Below, piece after piece: positions 50,486-62,318 of a stretch of 64,000 nt of DNA (position 1 is the first letter of the stretch; each line of letters starts with the position of its first letter). The stretch is from positions 868,001-932,000 of the forward strand of contig JBAJFG010000562.1 of the NCBI GenBank assembly GCA_037903475.1. Direction: 5' to 3'. Origin of the DNA: Ancylostoma caninum (taxonomy: Eukaryota; Nematoda; Chromadorea; Rhabditida; Ancylostomatidae). The notes beneath the pieces are model-generated. The model was given only the letters and a program-made list of their open reading frames with translations, did not search any database and was not told the DNA's origin. Made by a program: the position numbers and the translations under genes.

Positions 50486-53400
50486 CATGATCATCGCCCA
50501 AAGGTTCTACGAGCAATCACCAGAGGAATCCACGTTGTGTTTGGCCTTCTATACATCTTATGTCCTCCTTGGCCGCCTTGGGTGATCCATAAAATCGCAT
50601 TCCGGGCACCACCGCGTGGAGAGTACTACTTCCTTGTTGGAGGCAAGGTATCCCCCTTTTTCTTCAAGACTTTTTGCGGTGGATAAAGCTCATGAGTTTC
50701 AGAAAAACGACCGCCACACCTTTTTCACGGCCAAAGAGGCAGAAGGATGTGAAAATCTGGAAATATGTCTCCCACACTTGCTGCGGCCACATGTGAAGGC
50801 TATCGATATCTATTATCACATTCTGAGATGCAAAGTAGGTTAACCTTGGCAGAAAACCTTCCGGAGAAAAAAAGGGGAATGGGCGCAACCTGGGTAAAAC
50901 ATCGTTGTCGGCTCAACCTTTGACCCAGGGAACTATTTATTGACTTACTTCTTACTTGAACTCTATCGGAATTAGTCATTTATTCACTGGTTGATTGAAA
51001 AACAAAGCTAAAAGTGAGCTTATTGCAAATGGGTAACTAAACATCCCTAAAACCTAAACAAACCGCTTGGAAAACATGATAAATGGGCAATTAAGCCGGT
51101 GATCCTAAAACTCTACGATGACGTACGAATCTGCGCAATGGAGGTGATGTGCGAACAGACGGAAAAATGGCTACGTAGAACGGGGAACCGAAGGTTTGCA
51201 TGCTTTTCGGGTGTAGAGCGATTTGGCGGGAATGGAGCGGGGCGAGAAGCTGTGATTGGCTAGCTGAAAAATTCCATCGTTGAACTAACTAAATCCGGTC
51301 CATCGCTTACAATTTTTTTGTGCAAAAACTGATTTGAATAGAGAGCAAATCAATATAAAGAAGGGAGAACACTGGGTTGGAGATGAGAAGGTGGTGAATG
51401 AATGATCCATCCAGCACAATGCCAATGAGCCAATCGTTGCGCCGTAGCTCCGCCTCTTTTCCCGTCACAACTCGCTACTGCCGCGTTTGGGCAATCTTCG
51501 TAGAACTTCTGTTTCCAGAACCAGGTCACCGAAACTCATCATTTTCGCCCAGCCGAATAGTTCAGATATGGGGTGCTGCATGCTTATGGATCCGAACTTT
51601 GTTAGTTGTGGATCTCTACATCAGCGCTTACCACCTTACTTTGTAAATCTGTATTTCAGGCAGATATAGCGGATTTTTTGAAATGTGACATGTTGGTGTT
51701 TGACTACGTAGGTTATGGTGTCAGCGATGGTGAATCCACAGAGAAAGCAGTGTACGACAGCGTTGAAAGAGTGTATAAGTGAGTAAAACAAGGCGTTTTG
51801 GCTATCTACGGAACTAAACTTGTCTCAAGCTTTTCAGTTATGCAATAAATGATCTCGATTACGCTCCCAAAGATATTATACTAATCGGATTTAGTTTGGG
51901 AACAGCAGCAATGGTTCACATCGCTTCAAAAACGCCGGATGTCTGTAATCATATAGCCGAAGAAATTCTCTTTCCGTCCCATTACCTTTCTGAAATTCTA
52001 TTCTCCAGCTGGGTGCTATGGTCCTTATCGCACCGTTCATGTCCCTGTGGCGTGTGATTCTTCGACGGCCGACTAGCGAGTCATTCTCATCCTTGGACAT
52101 GTTTCCCAGGTACGGCTAGTTTTGATTTATTCAGGCGTCGATGTCGCGAATAAAGATGGCGTCGCAAATTCGGTGGGCCAACAAGTAGTATAGCTGTAGT
52201 AAAGGGCGGTTCAGAATTTGTTCTCTCACAGTCTGCGTCCTCCACGCTTTGCCAGTAGCGTTATAGCACCTCTTTAACGAGGAAATTACATAGCCGAGGT
52301 CTCTAAAAATTTCCTTGTTCTTCTTAGACCAAGTTCCTGAGGATGAGTCCACACTCAGCCAGAAGTGTAGCACCCTACGCCGCCACCTCTTGCGACATCG
52401 ATTTTCACGTATATCAATTTTGGGCACTCCACCGTTAGCATTGCCATTGTGCAATAATCGATGTGTATCAAAATTGATCTCTCCTGGGTAATTGCGGTGC
52501 AAAATGTCGTACTGCAACCACATTTTTAATGTTAGTGTCCCACCTTAGGGATCATTTTCGAGATTTGTACAGTAGTGCAGTCTTGCTTAGCTGCCTAGAA
52601 CAATGGCATATGCTAAATGTCTTGAAACTATCGGGAATCCTGCGCTCTGAAGATGTTTGGCCAAGCATTTCGAAATTCTCTGTTGACCGTGTGAAATGAT
52701 TGGTACCGCACCGGAATGGACTGTAGTTATTGTTAGTGATCATGAAATGCTTCTGCCTCACAGGTTGATATTCAGACTCGTTTATTTTGTCAGGAAGCCA
52801 ACGTTTCGACACAACGTCGTTGTCAAAGGCCTGAAAGTGGTGCAATTCTATTCAGGACTTGTACCATCAAACGCCTCCTCCAATCCTGGTTAACATACTG
52901 ACATTGGCTCAAACTCACAGAAGAAAACCATCCAACAGCACACACAAGACCAACCTTCGAGTCCACTGAGTCAACGGAGCAATGTCCGCTACCTACTGCC
53001 CACACTCACTGCAGACGAGTGAGTGCCACCCTAAATCCTAGATGGTTGTCGGGTTATGGGGTCACATTTGTGTCTACAGCTCACATAAAGATACAAGGGG
53101 CAAGAGATCATTGGTAATTGCTAGGCACTCGTTGCGGTTGTTCATTTTGGATTTCTTATCAAAATCCAAAAGGCTTCCAATGTCTTCCTTGCCGTAATCT
53201 CGGTCTCGTGCGCCAGTATCGTACATGCAATGCCATAATTTTCACCCATATGATCATCTTCTCTGTGCCTTCCAAGCGCCGAGATCAGTCTCCTTCTACG
53301 CTTGCTAGCCAAGTGCTCCTTGATGCGGGTATTTAGCACACGACCGGTTTCTCCAATATATAGGGCCCCGCAGCTCATATACCTTGTCTGGTATATTACT

Positions 53401-55475
53401 CCTCTTTTTGAGCAGTCTCCTGTCCTGCCGTACGGGTAGACGACACACTCATTTGACATGCACTGTTCGTTGTCATACAATCTATTCCGAACCAGCTGCT
53501 TCTTGAGGTTATCATTGGGAATGTTCACCAATATAACGTCATTCTGTAGCTGCGCCCGTACAGGACATCGGGGTATTTCAGTGCTGGTATCGTCGGAGAT
53601 GAACGGAAGACAAAGTGGGAGCTTCTTAACTCGTGGATTGTGGAGGTTTCCATTATGAGGTGTTCGTCTTTGACGCATGGAATACCCATTTTGCTTAGCT
53701 ATACGGGATGTCAGTCGCAGCGATTCCTCGCGTTGGTGATCATCGGAGCTCACTTGGCTAGCGGTCTTAAACAGATGGACGATGGCACGTTTTACTGATG
53801 ACGGATGGGCAGAGGTAGCATGTGTCAGTATGTTCTTTGATGTAGCCTTTCGATACCATTTGACAATGATGGTGTTGTTAGACAGATTGACCTGTGTGTT
53901 CAGGTAGGCCAACCAGCCGTTATTCGGGGTTTCCCTTGTGAATCTGATGTGTTCGGCCTGCTGATTGAGAATTTTAAAACAGTCATCCATTTCGGATTGT
54001 GTTGACGTTACGATGCAGCAGTCGTCAATATACCGAAAATACTTTAGTGGGAGGCGTGCTAGCACGGGTGCTTCTATTTTGCTCGTGAAGCAGACACCTG
54101 TTACAAGTTATTGTGTGTGTGTTTTTTTTGATATGGTAGTACGTCTTCGCTTTATACATTTAGCACGAAGTACCGGTACAGACTACAACCGACTGGGTCC
54201 CCGTAGGAAGTTTTTTTGGACATTTTTGAGTAACGCGTCAAGTAGGTCCAGAAACTGTGAATACCTCAGAATCTAAATGGAGTGAGTCAATGAATGAATT
54301 CTGTCGGAAAACGTCAAGAAAAGCATGGGTTCTACATTGCGTTTTCATTGAGGGAATTCGTGAACTTTTCTTTCGTGAATTTAACGTCCACATTCTGACG
54401 CGGAGAATAACGCGAACAACGAAGCGAATTCTACATGTGCTTTTGCTCTGTCCTTCCACACACTAGCATGCCATCGAGTCAGGTCGACATTCCTCGTAAT
54501 CCAACTATCAACTTATTCGTAACGTGCTGGAATATTATTTTTCCCGAATAGCAGTCAAATGTGTTGAAACAATCCTCTGAGCGTGTTGACCACAACCGTT
54601 TTCTTAGAATCATCTGCCATGGGCCTCCTCATCCACCTCCTCAACCGAGCTGGGGGATTATAGGGCATTTCATACTGGATGCGTGCGAGTGACGCGCGTG
54701 CGTCTATGTGATGAAGATTAGGGCCCAGTTGCATTGCAGTCGCATCGCAGTCGCAGCTCATACGCACGCGTTTATGGCCTCGAGGCATCCGCTCGATCTT
54801 TTCATTGAGGATGTACTAGCCGTGTCGACCGGTCTTCGTGGAAAATCCCTCGTAAATGGATGCGTGCGACTGATGCGCGACTGACGCACGCATCTAGTAT
54901 AAATTACCCTTATGACCAATGCATGAAAATAATTGCAGTTCCAGCCTTTGTTCGCATAAACCATTTGTTGGACTTGTTTGATTTCCAGGAAGTTACAAGA
55001 CCATATCTAAATACATTCGTTCATATTTGCAGCTATGACAAAGCGCTTAATATTCGTTGCCCAACGTTGGTATGTCATGGAGAGCAAGATGTTATCGTTG
55101 ATCACCAACATGGTTTAGCCATGAAAGAACGAATAGCGAACTGTGAACTGTTTCTGATATCTGCCAGCCATCAGGCAGGTGTTCTTGTATACGGATTTGG
55201 TGTGAGGGGCGTGGGCACGTACAATTCACTGCGAAACTGAATAATTCATTAATCTCACGTTTTCTCAATTTATTATACTTTCTTTGTTAAGGGTTACATT
55301 GTAATCTAAACGGATTAACTTTTATTAAAAATATCGTTTTAAGGGTATCTTTTGCGAACGTAAAATGTGGGACGACGTGAATCGATTTTTGCGCGAGACC
55401 GTCAACGTACCGGAAGCATGGGTGCATGCTGTAGAAGAAGCCACATCAGATGTGTCTAGTATAATGTACAATTAG
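50486..55475 (+). CDS. Alpha/beta hydrolase, ABHD17/FAM108-like serine hydrolase (5' end uncertain)
   Basis: Exons: 50486-50647, 50703-50834, (51415-51443 tentative), 51519-51600, 51660-51778, 51838-51940, 52009-52109, 55033-55174, 55344-55475 (TAG 55473-55475). The first exon opens with an acceptor and has no usable ATG in frame, so a start exon lies upstream. Motifs: LCPPWPPWVIHKIAFRAPP (the Cys/Pro N-terminal signature of FAM108/ABHD17), IIFAQPNSSDMG (oxyanion region), VFDYVGYGVSDGESTEKAVY, nucleophile elbow GFSLG (catalytic Ser), CPTLVCHGEQDVIVD (catalytic Asp) and SASHQG (catalytic His). Family members are serine hydrolases that depalmitoylate membrane proteins. The ninth exon ends CAG|GCAGGT and rejoins frame only with a GC-AG intron. 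The 2.9-kb intron before exon 55033 contains a Penelope-like fragment and a MITE. Confidence 0.8.
52131..53000. other. Intronic sequence, 3' region of the Penelope-like element and unassigned ORF
   Basis: A 130-codon open stretch runs on the minus strand at 52131-52523 without recognisable motifs. 52780-52840 (minus) contains TGTCGAAACGTTGG after a short hairpin, a word typical of the 3' pLTR/ribozyme region of Penelope-like elements. Confidence 0.35.
53142..54113 (-). pseudogene. Penelope-like retroelement fragment: RT C-terminal half plus GIY-YIG endonuclease
   Basis: An uninterrupted minus-strand frame of about 320 codons. It begins inside the reverse transcriptase palm with KYFRYIDDC (YxDD catalytic motif), continues through NTQVNLSNNTIIVKWYRK, and ends in a Cys-rich linker (QCMSNECVVYP, GDCSKRGVIYQ) and a GIY-YIG nuclease domain (CGALYIGETGRVLNTRIKEH). 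RT plus a C-terminal GIY-YIG domain defines Penelope-like elements. The N-terminal fingers and first palm motifs are absent; a stop codon interrupts just 5' (near 54120), so the copy is 5'-truncated and cannot be autonomous, although what remains has no frameshift, suggesting recent insertion. It lies antisense in an intron of the hydrolase gene. Confidence 0.88.
54662..54910. mobile_element. MITE of the GGGCAGTTTATACTAG family, full copy
   Basis: Ends AGGGCATTTCATACTGGATG and CATCTAGTATAAATTACCCT are complementary. Internal GTGACGCGCGTGCGTC and GACTGACGCACGCATC motifs. Flanked by TA-containing trinucleotides. Located in the hydrolase intron. Confidence 0.75.
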
Positions 55476-55960
55476 ATATGTACCGTTAATAGTCCTTGCC
55501 GAAACATTACTGCATTTAATTATTCACGAAAGACGACAAGTATTCGAAGTTTAAACTTTTATGTGTACCAGATAAATGATGTAGTTTTTTCGTACCATGT
55601 AAACTCGACAACATGATGTTCCTTCTCCAGAGCACTGACGTGTGACGGTCAAAGAGAGAGAGAGAGCAAAGACACAAGGCGGAGGCGTGGCTTTTCTTGG
55701 CGTCCATGGCGTGCACGTCTTTGATTACTTGATTACTGTTGTGAGCACAGCGAGATTTGAAGAGTGCAGATAATGGGAAACCATTCAGAATAGGCTGCAG
55801 TGGTGCCAATGAACTTTTGTCGTAATAAGTTGAAATGTTGCTATGCGTAACATAGACTCACTTTAATCACGAGGGCTTCACTTTCTTCTAGAAATTGATC
55901 CACTCAGAGATTGCCGATTTCTTCAGGAGAATCTTTAAAATTATTAGATTGTAGGAAAAA
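55476..55960. other. Intergenic, no gene seen
   Basis: 3' flank of the hydrolase gene. A short GAGAGAGAGAGAG tract is at 55652-55665. Confidence 0.4.
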
Positions 55961-55974
55961 TTCTCGCGGTTCTT

Positions 55975-56420
55975 GAAACATTATATTTTATTGAGTTTTC
56001 AAAAATGGGTAAACCCATTAAGAATCACCATTACGTTCTATCACTCTTCGACATTTTTTGGAAAGCCTTTCGATGCCTTCGGCATAGAACTAATGTGGCA
56101 TTATCTCCTAGAAGTTGTTGAACCAGCGATCAAAGTCATCATCATTATCGGACGTTTTCCTTGGCATGCCGTTAGAGAACGACAGAAGTACTCTTTTTGG
56201 GCAAGGTCGGGACTGTACGGTGGGTAAGTGAGCATTTTCCATCCAAAGTGGAGTAGTTTGTGGCAAGCCACTCTTGCAGTATTTGGGTCAGCATCCTCGA
56301 GAAGGAATCGGCTCGTGTCTTGATTCGGACGCATCTCTGCGGTTTTTCCGGCCAATCTATCCAGCGACTGACAGCACAGATCTGCCGTGAGGGTAATGTC
56401 GCATGGCAGTAGCTTGCAGC
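55975..56420 (-). pseudogene. Mariner transposase relic
   Basis: The minus strand encodes VACHKLLHFGWKMLTYPPYS followed by PDLA, the region of the third catalytic Asp of classical mariner transposases, with frameshifts and lost residues on either side. About 450 bp remain and no terminal repeats are clear. Unrelated in sequence to the DD37D element at 37593. Confidence 0.7.
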
Positions 56421-56423
56421 GAA

Positions 56424-56991
56424 TGATACCTTTGCAGTCATGTCAAACGCTGACCATAACCATGCCGCGCATTCTTTTCGCACCAATTACATAAATCGAG
56501 AGAGAGAGGTTGTTGAAGAAAATTTGCACTACAGATGTTTTATACGTGAGCGAGTGCAGACGTTGAATTCTGTACCAGAATACATCGTGATGGATGATCC
56601 CTCTTCAACACATTGTCCGGTATGGATTTTTGTGAACACTACAGATTTTCTAAGAAGGTTTTCTTTTGAAATAGTAGTTGCTTTTGATGATGGTGTGCAT
56701 AGACAAACACGCAGTTCAAATTCTTATAATCTGTACGAGGACTGAATAGTAGTATATCAGATCAAAGAAAAAGTCCTAATCATTGACTTATCTTGTGCCT
56801 TTGATGTACATAGTATAGCAGGTAAATTCATTCTATTCATGATCATTTTAGTTTGTTTTGATGACGACTACCTATCCGACTGGTTTCATAATACATTCCT
56901 CCATTTATAATTGCACCTTTCCTGACATCAAATACTTGGTCGCCATCGAGGATCACCGCGAAGATGCCTAAGAAAACAAATCGTGTTCACT
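56424..56991 (+). repeat. 565-bp inverted repeat, left copy
   Basis: About 97% identical to the reverse complement of 59769-60338. Each copy carries a 101-108-codon open frame (NYINREREVVEENLHYRC ... FSFEIVVAFDDG), but differences between the copies are mostly amino-acid-changing (about 7 of 10), so the frame shows no constraint. Confidence 0.85.
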
Positions 56992-57605
56992 ACTGAATGA
57001 AGACAACAATCCGCTACAACACGCAATTTCTTAGTTATACTCAGTGGAGGCTTCCAAAAAATTGTTGGCACATTTGACCTCACGGAACTGTTGGAACACA
57101 CAAAGCCCCATTAGACCCACAAAGCGCCAGCTCAGAATAGGCGAGGATTAGTGCTAGATTTCTAACTGTGCTGAACTTCGTCTACGTCTATCCATACATT
57201 AACAGATTACTCTAAACTCGTCGAGGTGGTTTTGGAACTCGTATCCGAATTTTGTTGCCAGGGCCTGATACGGTACCAGGAATTATTTCTCCAGTTCTGA
57301 AGGTATCACTCGCTAAAATCTTTGATTCTGAAATACCCCATGATCGAGGCAAATCTCAGAAACACCGAGGAAATTGGTCGAAACACACAGGAAAACAGAC
57401 TGCTCATAGGTTCTTCATCAATTGACTGAAGAATATGCTTTGTCAGTTCCGGAAAAAATAATATTAGTGTAAAGGTTGGAGACTTAGGCGACCGCAGATG
57501 ACAGTGGGATAGCTCATGTCTAGGCCTTTGATGTGCTGAGTTCTCACTGCTACCTAAACAGGGAGTGAGATAATCAGAGTTTTCTAGATAAAGACTGATT
57601 TTCTA
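56992..57605. other. Spacer, no gene seen
   Basis: Lies between the left 565-bp repeat and the first TTAA element. No coding character. Confidence 0.4.
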
Positions 57606-58372
57606 TTAAAGGCAGCACCCACGATAATCTTCACCTTCGAACTTTTGAGAGTTTTCGAACCTCGGGCATTGTCCCGACAACTCTGTGATGGAAATGCTGT
57701 CAGAAACCCCGCATTTCATGAGATATCACAAGTATAACATCAGTTCAACAGTTCGAACCCAGCCCGCTGGTACGAGTTGACCTGCTGTGCAGAAATAGCC
57801 GTGGGGCGATGTTGGAACGAATCAGCTGTTTTCACATACAATCGCTCAGTTTTTCTTTGAAAAAAATTGTTTCGCGGACTTTTCCGTACCATTCTTACAC
57901 TACTTTGGCTGCAGCTGTCTGTTTGCATTCTAATCTTACTTTTCACCAGCTGTTTTCCATTTTCACTTTTCATAACATCCATTTATTCCTATTTCGTGTG
58001 TTTGTACTATTTCTTTTCCATTCTTTCCCATATATACTCGTTTTTTCTTCACCAGTAAGTTTGTGCAGCCCACACTTCATTTTCTTCTGATTTCTGTTCT
58101 TTTCTGACCTGAATATGCTGCAAAACCACGAAAATATCCAAATCCGTTGAGGAAATACGTGGCGATCAAGTCAGTGTTATCGACTTTTTGCCCTATTCCA
58201 TGCCTGACAACTCGACCGTTTTGTTCAATCGCAGCAAATTCAAAGTATCCGAAAGTTGTTTTCCTGTGACTTTCAAGTGGAATCGACCCTCATATTCGTG
58301 TTCTTCATGGTCGAAAACCCAAGGTTATCTTGAAATCTTGGAGTTGAAAATTTCCGTGGGTGCTGCCTTTAA
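57606..58372. mobile_element. TTAA-flanked non-autonomous element A (767 bp)
   Basis: Starts TTAAAGGCAGCACCCACG and ends CGTGGGTGCTGCCTTTAA, an inverted pair, with TTAA at both borders. AT-rich interior with no transposase. Same termini as 60747-61448. Confidence 0.8.
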
Positions 58373-58399
58373 CCTGCTACGATATGCTGTGAGACTTGC

Positions 58400-58870
58400 T
58401 TAAAGGCAGCAGGAGCTGAAATCCTCGACTCCGAGCTGAGCAGTGGGTGATGAAGTATAGACTCAGCACATCATAAATGTGAAACGAACACAGACAATGA
58501 TGGCTTACCTGCAGAGAAAATGGAACATTCGCCACGAACACGCCTGGCCGTGTTCGCGCGCGGACGAGTTTGCCACGGCGCAAAAGCCATTGCGGCGCGT
58601 GGTTTCGCGCAAAGGGAAAACGAAATGCATTCAATTCACAGGGTTTCATGGCGGGACTCGGCCAAAATCACGCGCCGCAATGGCTTTCGCGGCGGGGAAA
58701 ACTCGTCCGCGCGCGAACACGGCCAGGCGTGTTCGCGACGAATGTTCCATTTTCTCTGCAGGTAAGCCATCATTGTCTGTGTTCGTTTCACATTTATGAT
58801 GTGCTGAGTCTGTACTTCACCACCCGCAGCTCAGCTCAGAGTCGAGAATTTCAGCTCCTGCTGCCTTTAA
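58400..58870. mobile_element. TTAA-flanked giant palindrome, element B (471 bp)
   Basis: Almost the entire element is an inverted repeat: arms of about 205-225 bp (58400-58620 and 58650-58870) around a loop of a few tens of bases. Ends TTAAAGGCAGCAGGAGCTGAA and its complement. GC-rich core with GCCATTGCGGCGCGTG and GTTCGCGCGCGGACGAG words. No coding content; ORFs on the two strands mirror each other. Confidence 0.88.
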
Positions 58871-59431
58871 AGGCAGTGTCCAGGCAAAAGTTTCGATACT
58901 TCAATTCTTCCATCCTGTTACTCTACTCGACGAGCTGATTGCAGCTGTATAGGTTTTACCCGTAGAAACCTTGAAATATGTGGTTTTTAGAAGGTTGAAA
59001 TTTACGATGTGGACGAGTTGTCCGGTGCAAAATGAAAAGACGCAACAAGGCTTCTCGAACTCTCGGACTCTTGGACAAACCAGCTAATTATTGCTACAGG
59101 AGATTCTAAGGAACATTTTCTTGAATGCTTTTTGCCTTTTTCCACTAGTATTTCTACTAGTAACCATTTTTTCCGAAATTTGGAGCGAAATTCTGAACTG
59201 ATGCTGATTAAAAACCTGTCAAATTTAACGATGCGTGTTCAACAAGATAGCACATGTTCCATCCGCAACACAAAAGAATAGAGAGGGAACAGACTGTTAA
59301 ACAGTAAAACATGTCTTTACAATCTTAGACATGACTTAACATGTTTTCACGAAATCTTCGAAGAGGCGGAGCGGGCACTGGATCGGCTTTGGGTACCAAT
59401 AGTGATGATTCTGCCTGGACACTGCCTTTAA
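58867..59431. mobile_element. TTAA-flanked non-autonomous element C (565 bp)
   Basis: Starts TTAAAGGCAGTGTCCAGGCA and ends TGCCTGGACACTGCCTTTAA, a perfect 18-20-bp inverted repeat. It shares its left TTAA (58867-58870) with the right end of element B, so the two insertions abut. Confidence 0.8.
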
Positions 59432-59768
59432 ACATTACTATTTTCACAGTTGAAGACAGTAACCATGGAAATTTCCGCTCAGCATTCTCAAGATATAAGA
59501 GATCAGATGTGTTTCGTAGTCCAATGAAGATGAGCTGTTAGAGTGGAGTCTCTTCTTCGCAATCACTCAAACTAGATTTAAAACTTTTTCACTCCCATTT
59601 TTTCCATCCATACCCTGCATAGCCATTCCATCGCTTCTTTGAAAGCCAAAATCGGACCAACGGGAGCGACCTCTATCCTTGCTACTACAAATTATAAATA
59701 GAATAACATATTGGGCAAAAAATTTACCTTGAAACCAATTAGATAGTTCGGAAAGACATCCCTTTCAG

Positions 59769-60338
59769 TAGTGAACACGATTTGTTTTCTTAGGCATCTT
59801 CGCGGTGATCCTCGATGGCGGCCAAGTATTTGATGTCAGAAAAGGTGCAATTATAAATGGAGGAATGTATTATAGAACTAGTCGGATAGGTAGTTGTCAT
59901 CAAAACAAAATAAAATGATCATGAATAGAATGAATTAACCTGCTATACTATGTACATCAAAGGCACAAGGTAAGTCAATGATTAGGACTTTTTCTTTGAT
60001 CTGATATACTACTATTCAGTCCTCGTACATATTACAAGAATTTGAACTGCGTGTTCGTCTATGCACACCATCATCAAAAGCAACTACTATTTCAAAAGAA
60101 AACCTTCTTAGAAAATCTGTAGTGTTCACAAAAATCCATACCGGACAGTGTGTTGAAGAGGGATCGTCTATCACGATGTATTCTGGTCCAGAATTCAACG
60201 TCTGCACTCGCTCACGTATAAAACATCTGTAGTGCAAATTTTCTTCAACAACCTCTCTTTCTCGATTTATGTAATTGGTGCGAAAAGGATGCGCGGCATG
60301 GTTATGGCCAGCGTTTGACATGACTGCAAAGGTATCAT
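59769..60338 (-). repeat. 565-bp inverted repeat, right copy
   Basis: Inverted partner of 56424-56991. The pair encloses 2.8 kb with elements A, B and C. Confidence 0.85.
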
Positions 60339-60746
60339 CCATTGCAAGCTATTGGTGTATGGTGATGAAAATTTTACCGTCGACACATGGTTATCAAAAC
60401 TTATCTCAGATGCTTATTCATCTAACTTATCTCACCTGCTCCATGAGCAGATTCTGAATCTTGCTGAGGCGTCATCGGTGCTGTTCAATCAGAGTCGAAG
60501 GCAGTAATTTTCCTTCTATTCCAAAATGCTAAGAAAGTTAAACTGAGTGTTGCATTGATGTTGTGAACAACAAATATCTGAGAAAATTTGCTCCGAGAGA
60601 ATGTTGATTCAAAAACGTGCAGGAATTTTTGCAAAGAGGAGAGAAATAGGATTCAAATGTGCGATCCTGATCCTCTATTGCTTTTTACATCTACTCCATT
60701 GTATTGGTTGGAAAGGAATGGCTTTGCTCTATAAAGCGGCTCCAGT
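60339..60746. other. Intergenic, no gene seen
   Basis: Nothing supported. Confidence 0.4.
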
Positions 60747-61448
60747 TTAAGGCAGCACCCACGGAAATTTTCGCTTCTCAGGTTTTCGCGCTTTCTGGTG
60801 CATTAGTGCAGAACGATTCTGTAACATACCAACAAGGGAACGCACTGCGTTCAGCGCAGCAACTGGTGTATCTTTGTTTTGGCGTTCAGTTTGGACGAGT
60901 TTTCTGCTAGTATTTCCTGCGCGAATTGCAACAAAAACTGCTGTTTGCTGCAATCTTGGTGAAATAAAGTCGTTTCTTCTCTTTGTGAGTTTTTATGATG
61001 ATTTTTTCTTCAGCACCTTTGCTATTTCTATCAACTGGAATGCTTCCTCACCTGCATTTTACAGGATTCGAAGCTGTTTGTCAACAACTCAAATAGGTCT
61101 CGTTCCTCCAATAGAAGATTTCATGAAGTTTTGGTTTTTAGGTGACGTATTTTTTAAGTGCTACACATTTCCCAAGGGAAGGCTGCAGTTGCGAACAAAT
61201 AAATTACTGACTGCGCGAATATCCATCCGGTGGAAAAAAGATATTATCGATCTTTGGATATCAACCCCCATCCCATGGCTCATGTAACTAGACCACATCT
61301 ACTAACTAACTAATCTACTACATACTAACCTAACATGGCCATGAGCTTCTAAATACAGAGCAACTTTATGCAAGTGTTTAGCACCTTCGATACCTTTGAA
61401 ATTCGCTGAGTTTTCCAAGTCAAAAATTTCCGTGGGTGCTGCTTTTAA
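60747..61448. mobile_element. TTAA-flanked non-autonomous element D (702 bp)
   Basis: Left end TTAAGGCAGCACCCACGGAA and right end TTCCGTGGGTGCTGCTTTTAA pair with one indel. An AT-rich open stretch of 137 codons inside (60874-61287) has no recognisable domain. Confidence 0.75.
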
Positions 61449-62318
61449 AGATGATATCCACATATCGATTGGAGCGTTTTTCACTGACTCTGAGCTCTTA
61501 CGAAATGATGATTTGTTCCTGATTTTGCGGGTTATTGGAGTCGCTACTGAGTTAGCTCAGTGTGGTCTAGACGTCATGTTATTATGTTGAATTCATAATT
61601 TAACCCAACAGGACGACTCAGAGTGGACCAATCACCAGTGTCTACTTGCCCTACACACGAGTTTTCACACTCCACTTATCGTCTTAGTTGTTTGAAATGC
61701 GTTTCGTGTCTACAGTAACCCTTCCGAACCACATTTTCTTCTCTCGCTTAGATGTCTTACCTAGTCGTTCAATGCTGATCGGATGCTTGTTTAAATATGG
61801 CTCAGTCAATCAATAATGAGTGGGCTGCATCAATTGGCTCCGGTACGAATGCATACATTCCTTCTAGTCCTAAACTGTCGATGTTTTCCAAAACAGGGCC
61901 TGCCACTAATACAGCGGACTAAATCGACGTCTGGACTATTTGTTCAGCTGTTTAACAACGGACAATTAGTGCATAATTATTGAAGGGAATCAAACGAAGT
62001 AAGGTTCTAACTGCTCTGGACATGCGAATGTTAAAAGAGATTTCGAGAGATTTCCACATTCGATTATAGATCATCCTTCATTTATGTGGGAGAGGATTCA
62101 CTGAAATGAGTGCCCATTTTACGTGAGGGGAGCCTCACTTTAAAGTCTGTAGCAAGCTTTATACTGAGATTTTCGCAGCGCGCATCCAAGTTCGCATCTT
62201 GAACCAAAATCAAATCGAAAGTTATGGATCTGCACCAACATCGGTTGAAGGTCTTAACGCGCACTGAGAGTTGTCTAAGAATTGCGATTACAACTCTATT
62301 ATTTTCTCTGCTTTGCAG
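61449..62318. other. Intergenic, no gene seen
   Basis: No coding character until the acceptor at 62311-62318. Confidence 0.35.

Noticed and set aside
54860..55032. Upstream extension of the hydrolase exon (open frame before 55033)
   Set aside because: Only the acceptor at 55031-55032 keeps the phase from the previous exon and matches the family alignment; the rest is MITE and intron.
56440..60342. Paired 101- and 108-codon ORFs that look like duplicate genes
   Set aside because: Differences between copies are mostly nonsynonymous and there is no domain or splice context, so they appear to be neutral repeat sequence.
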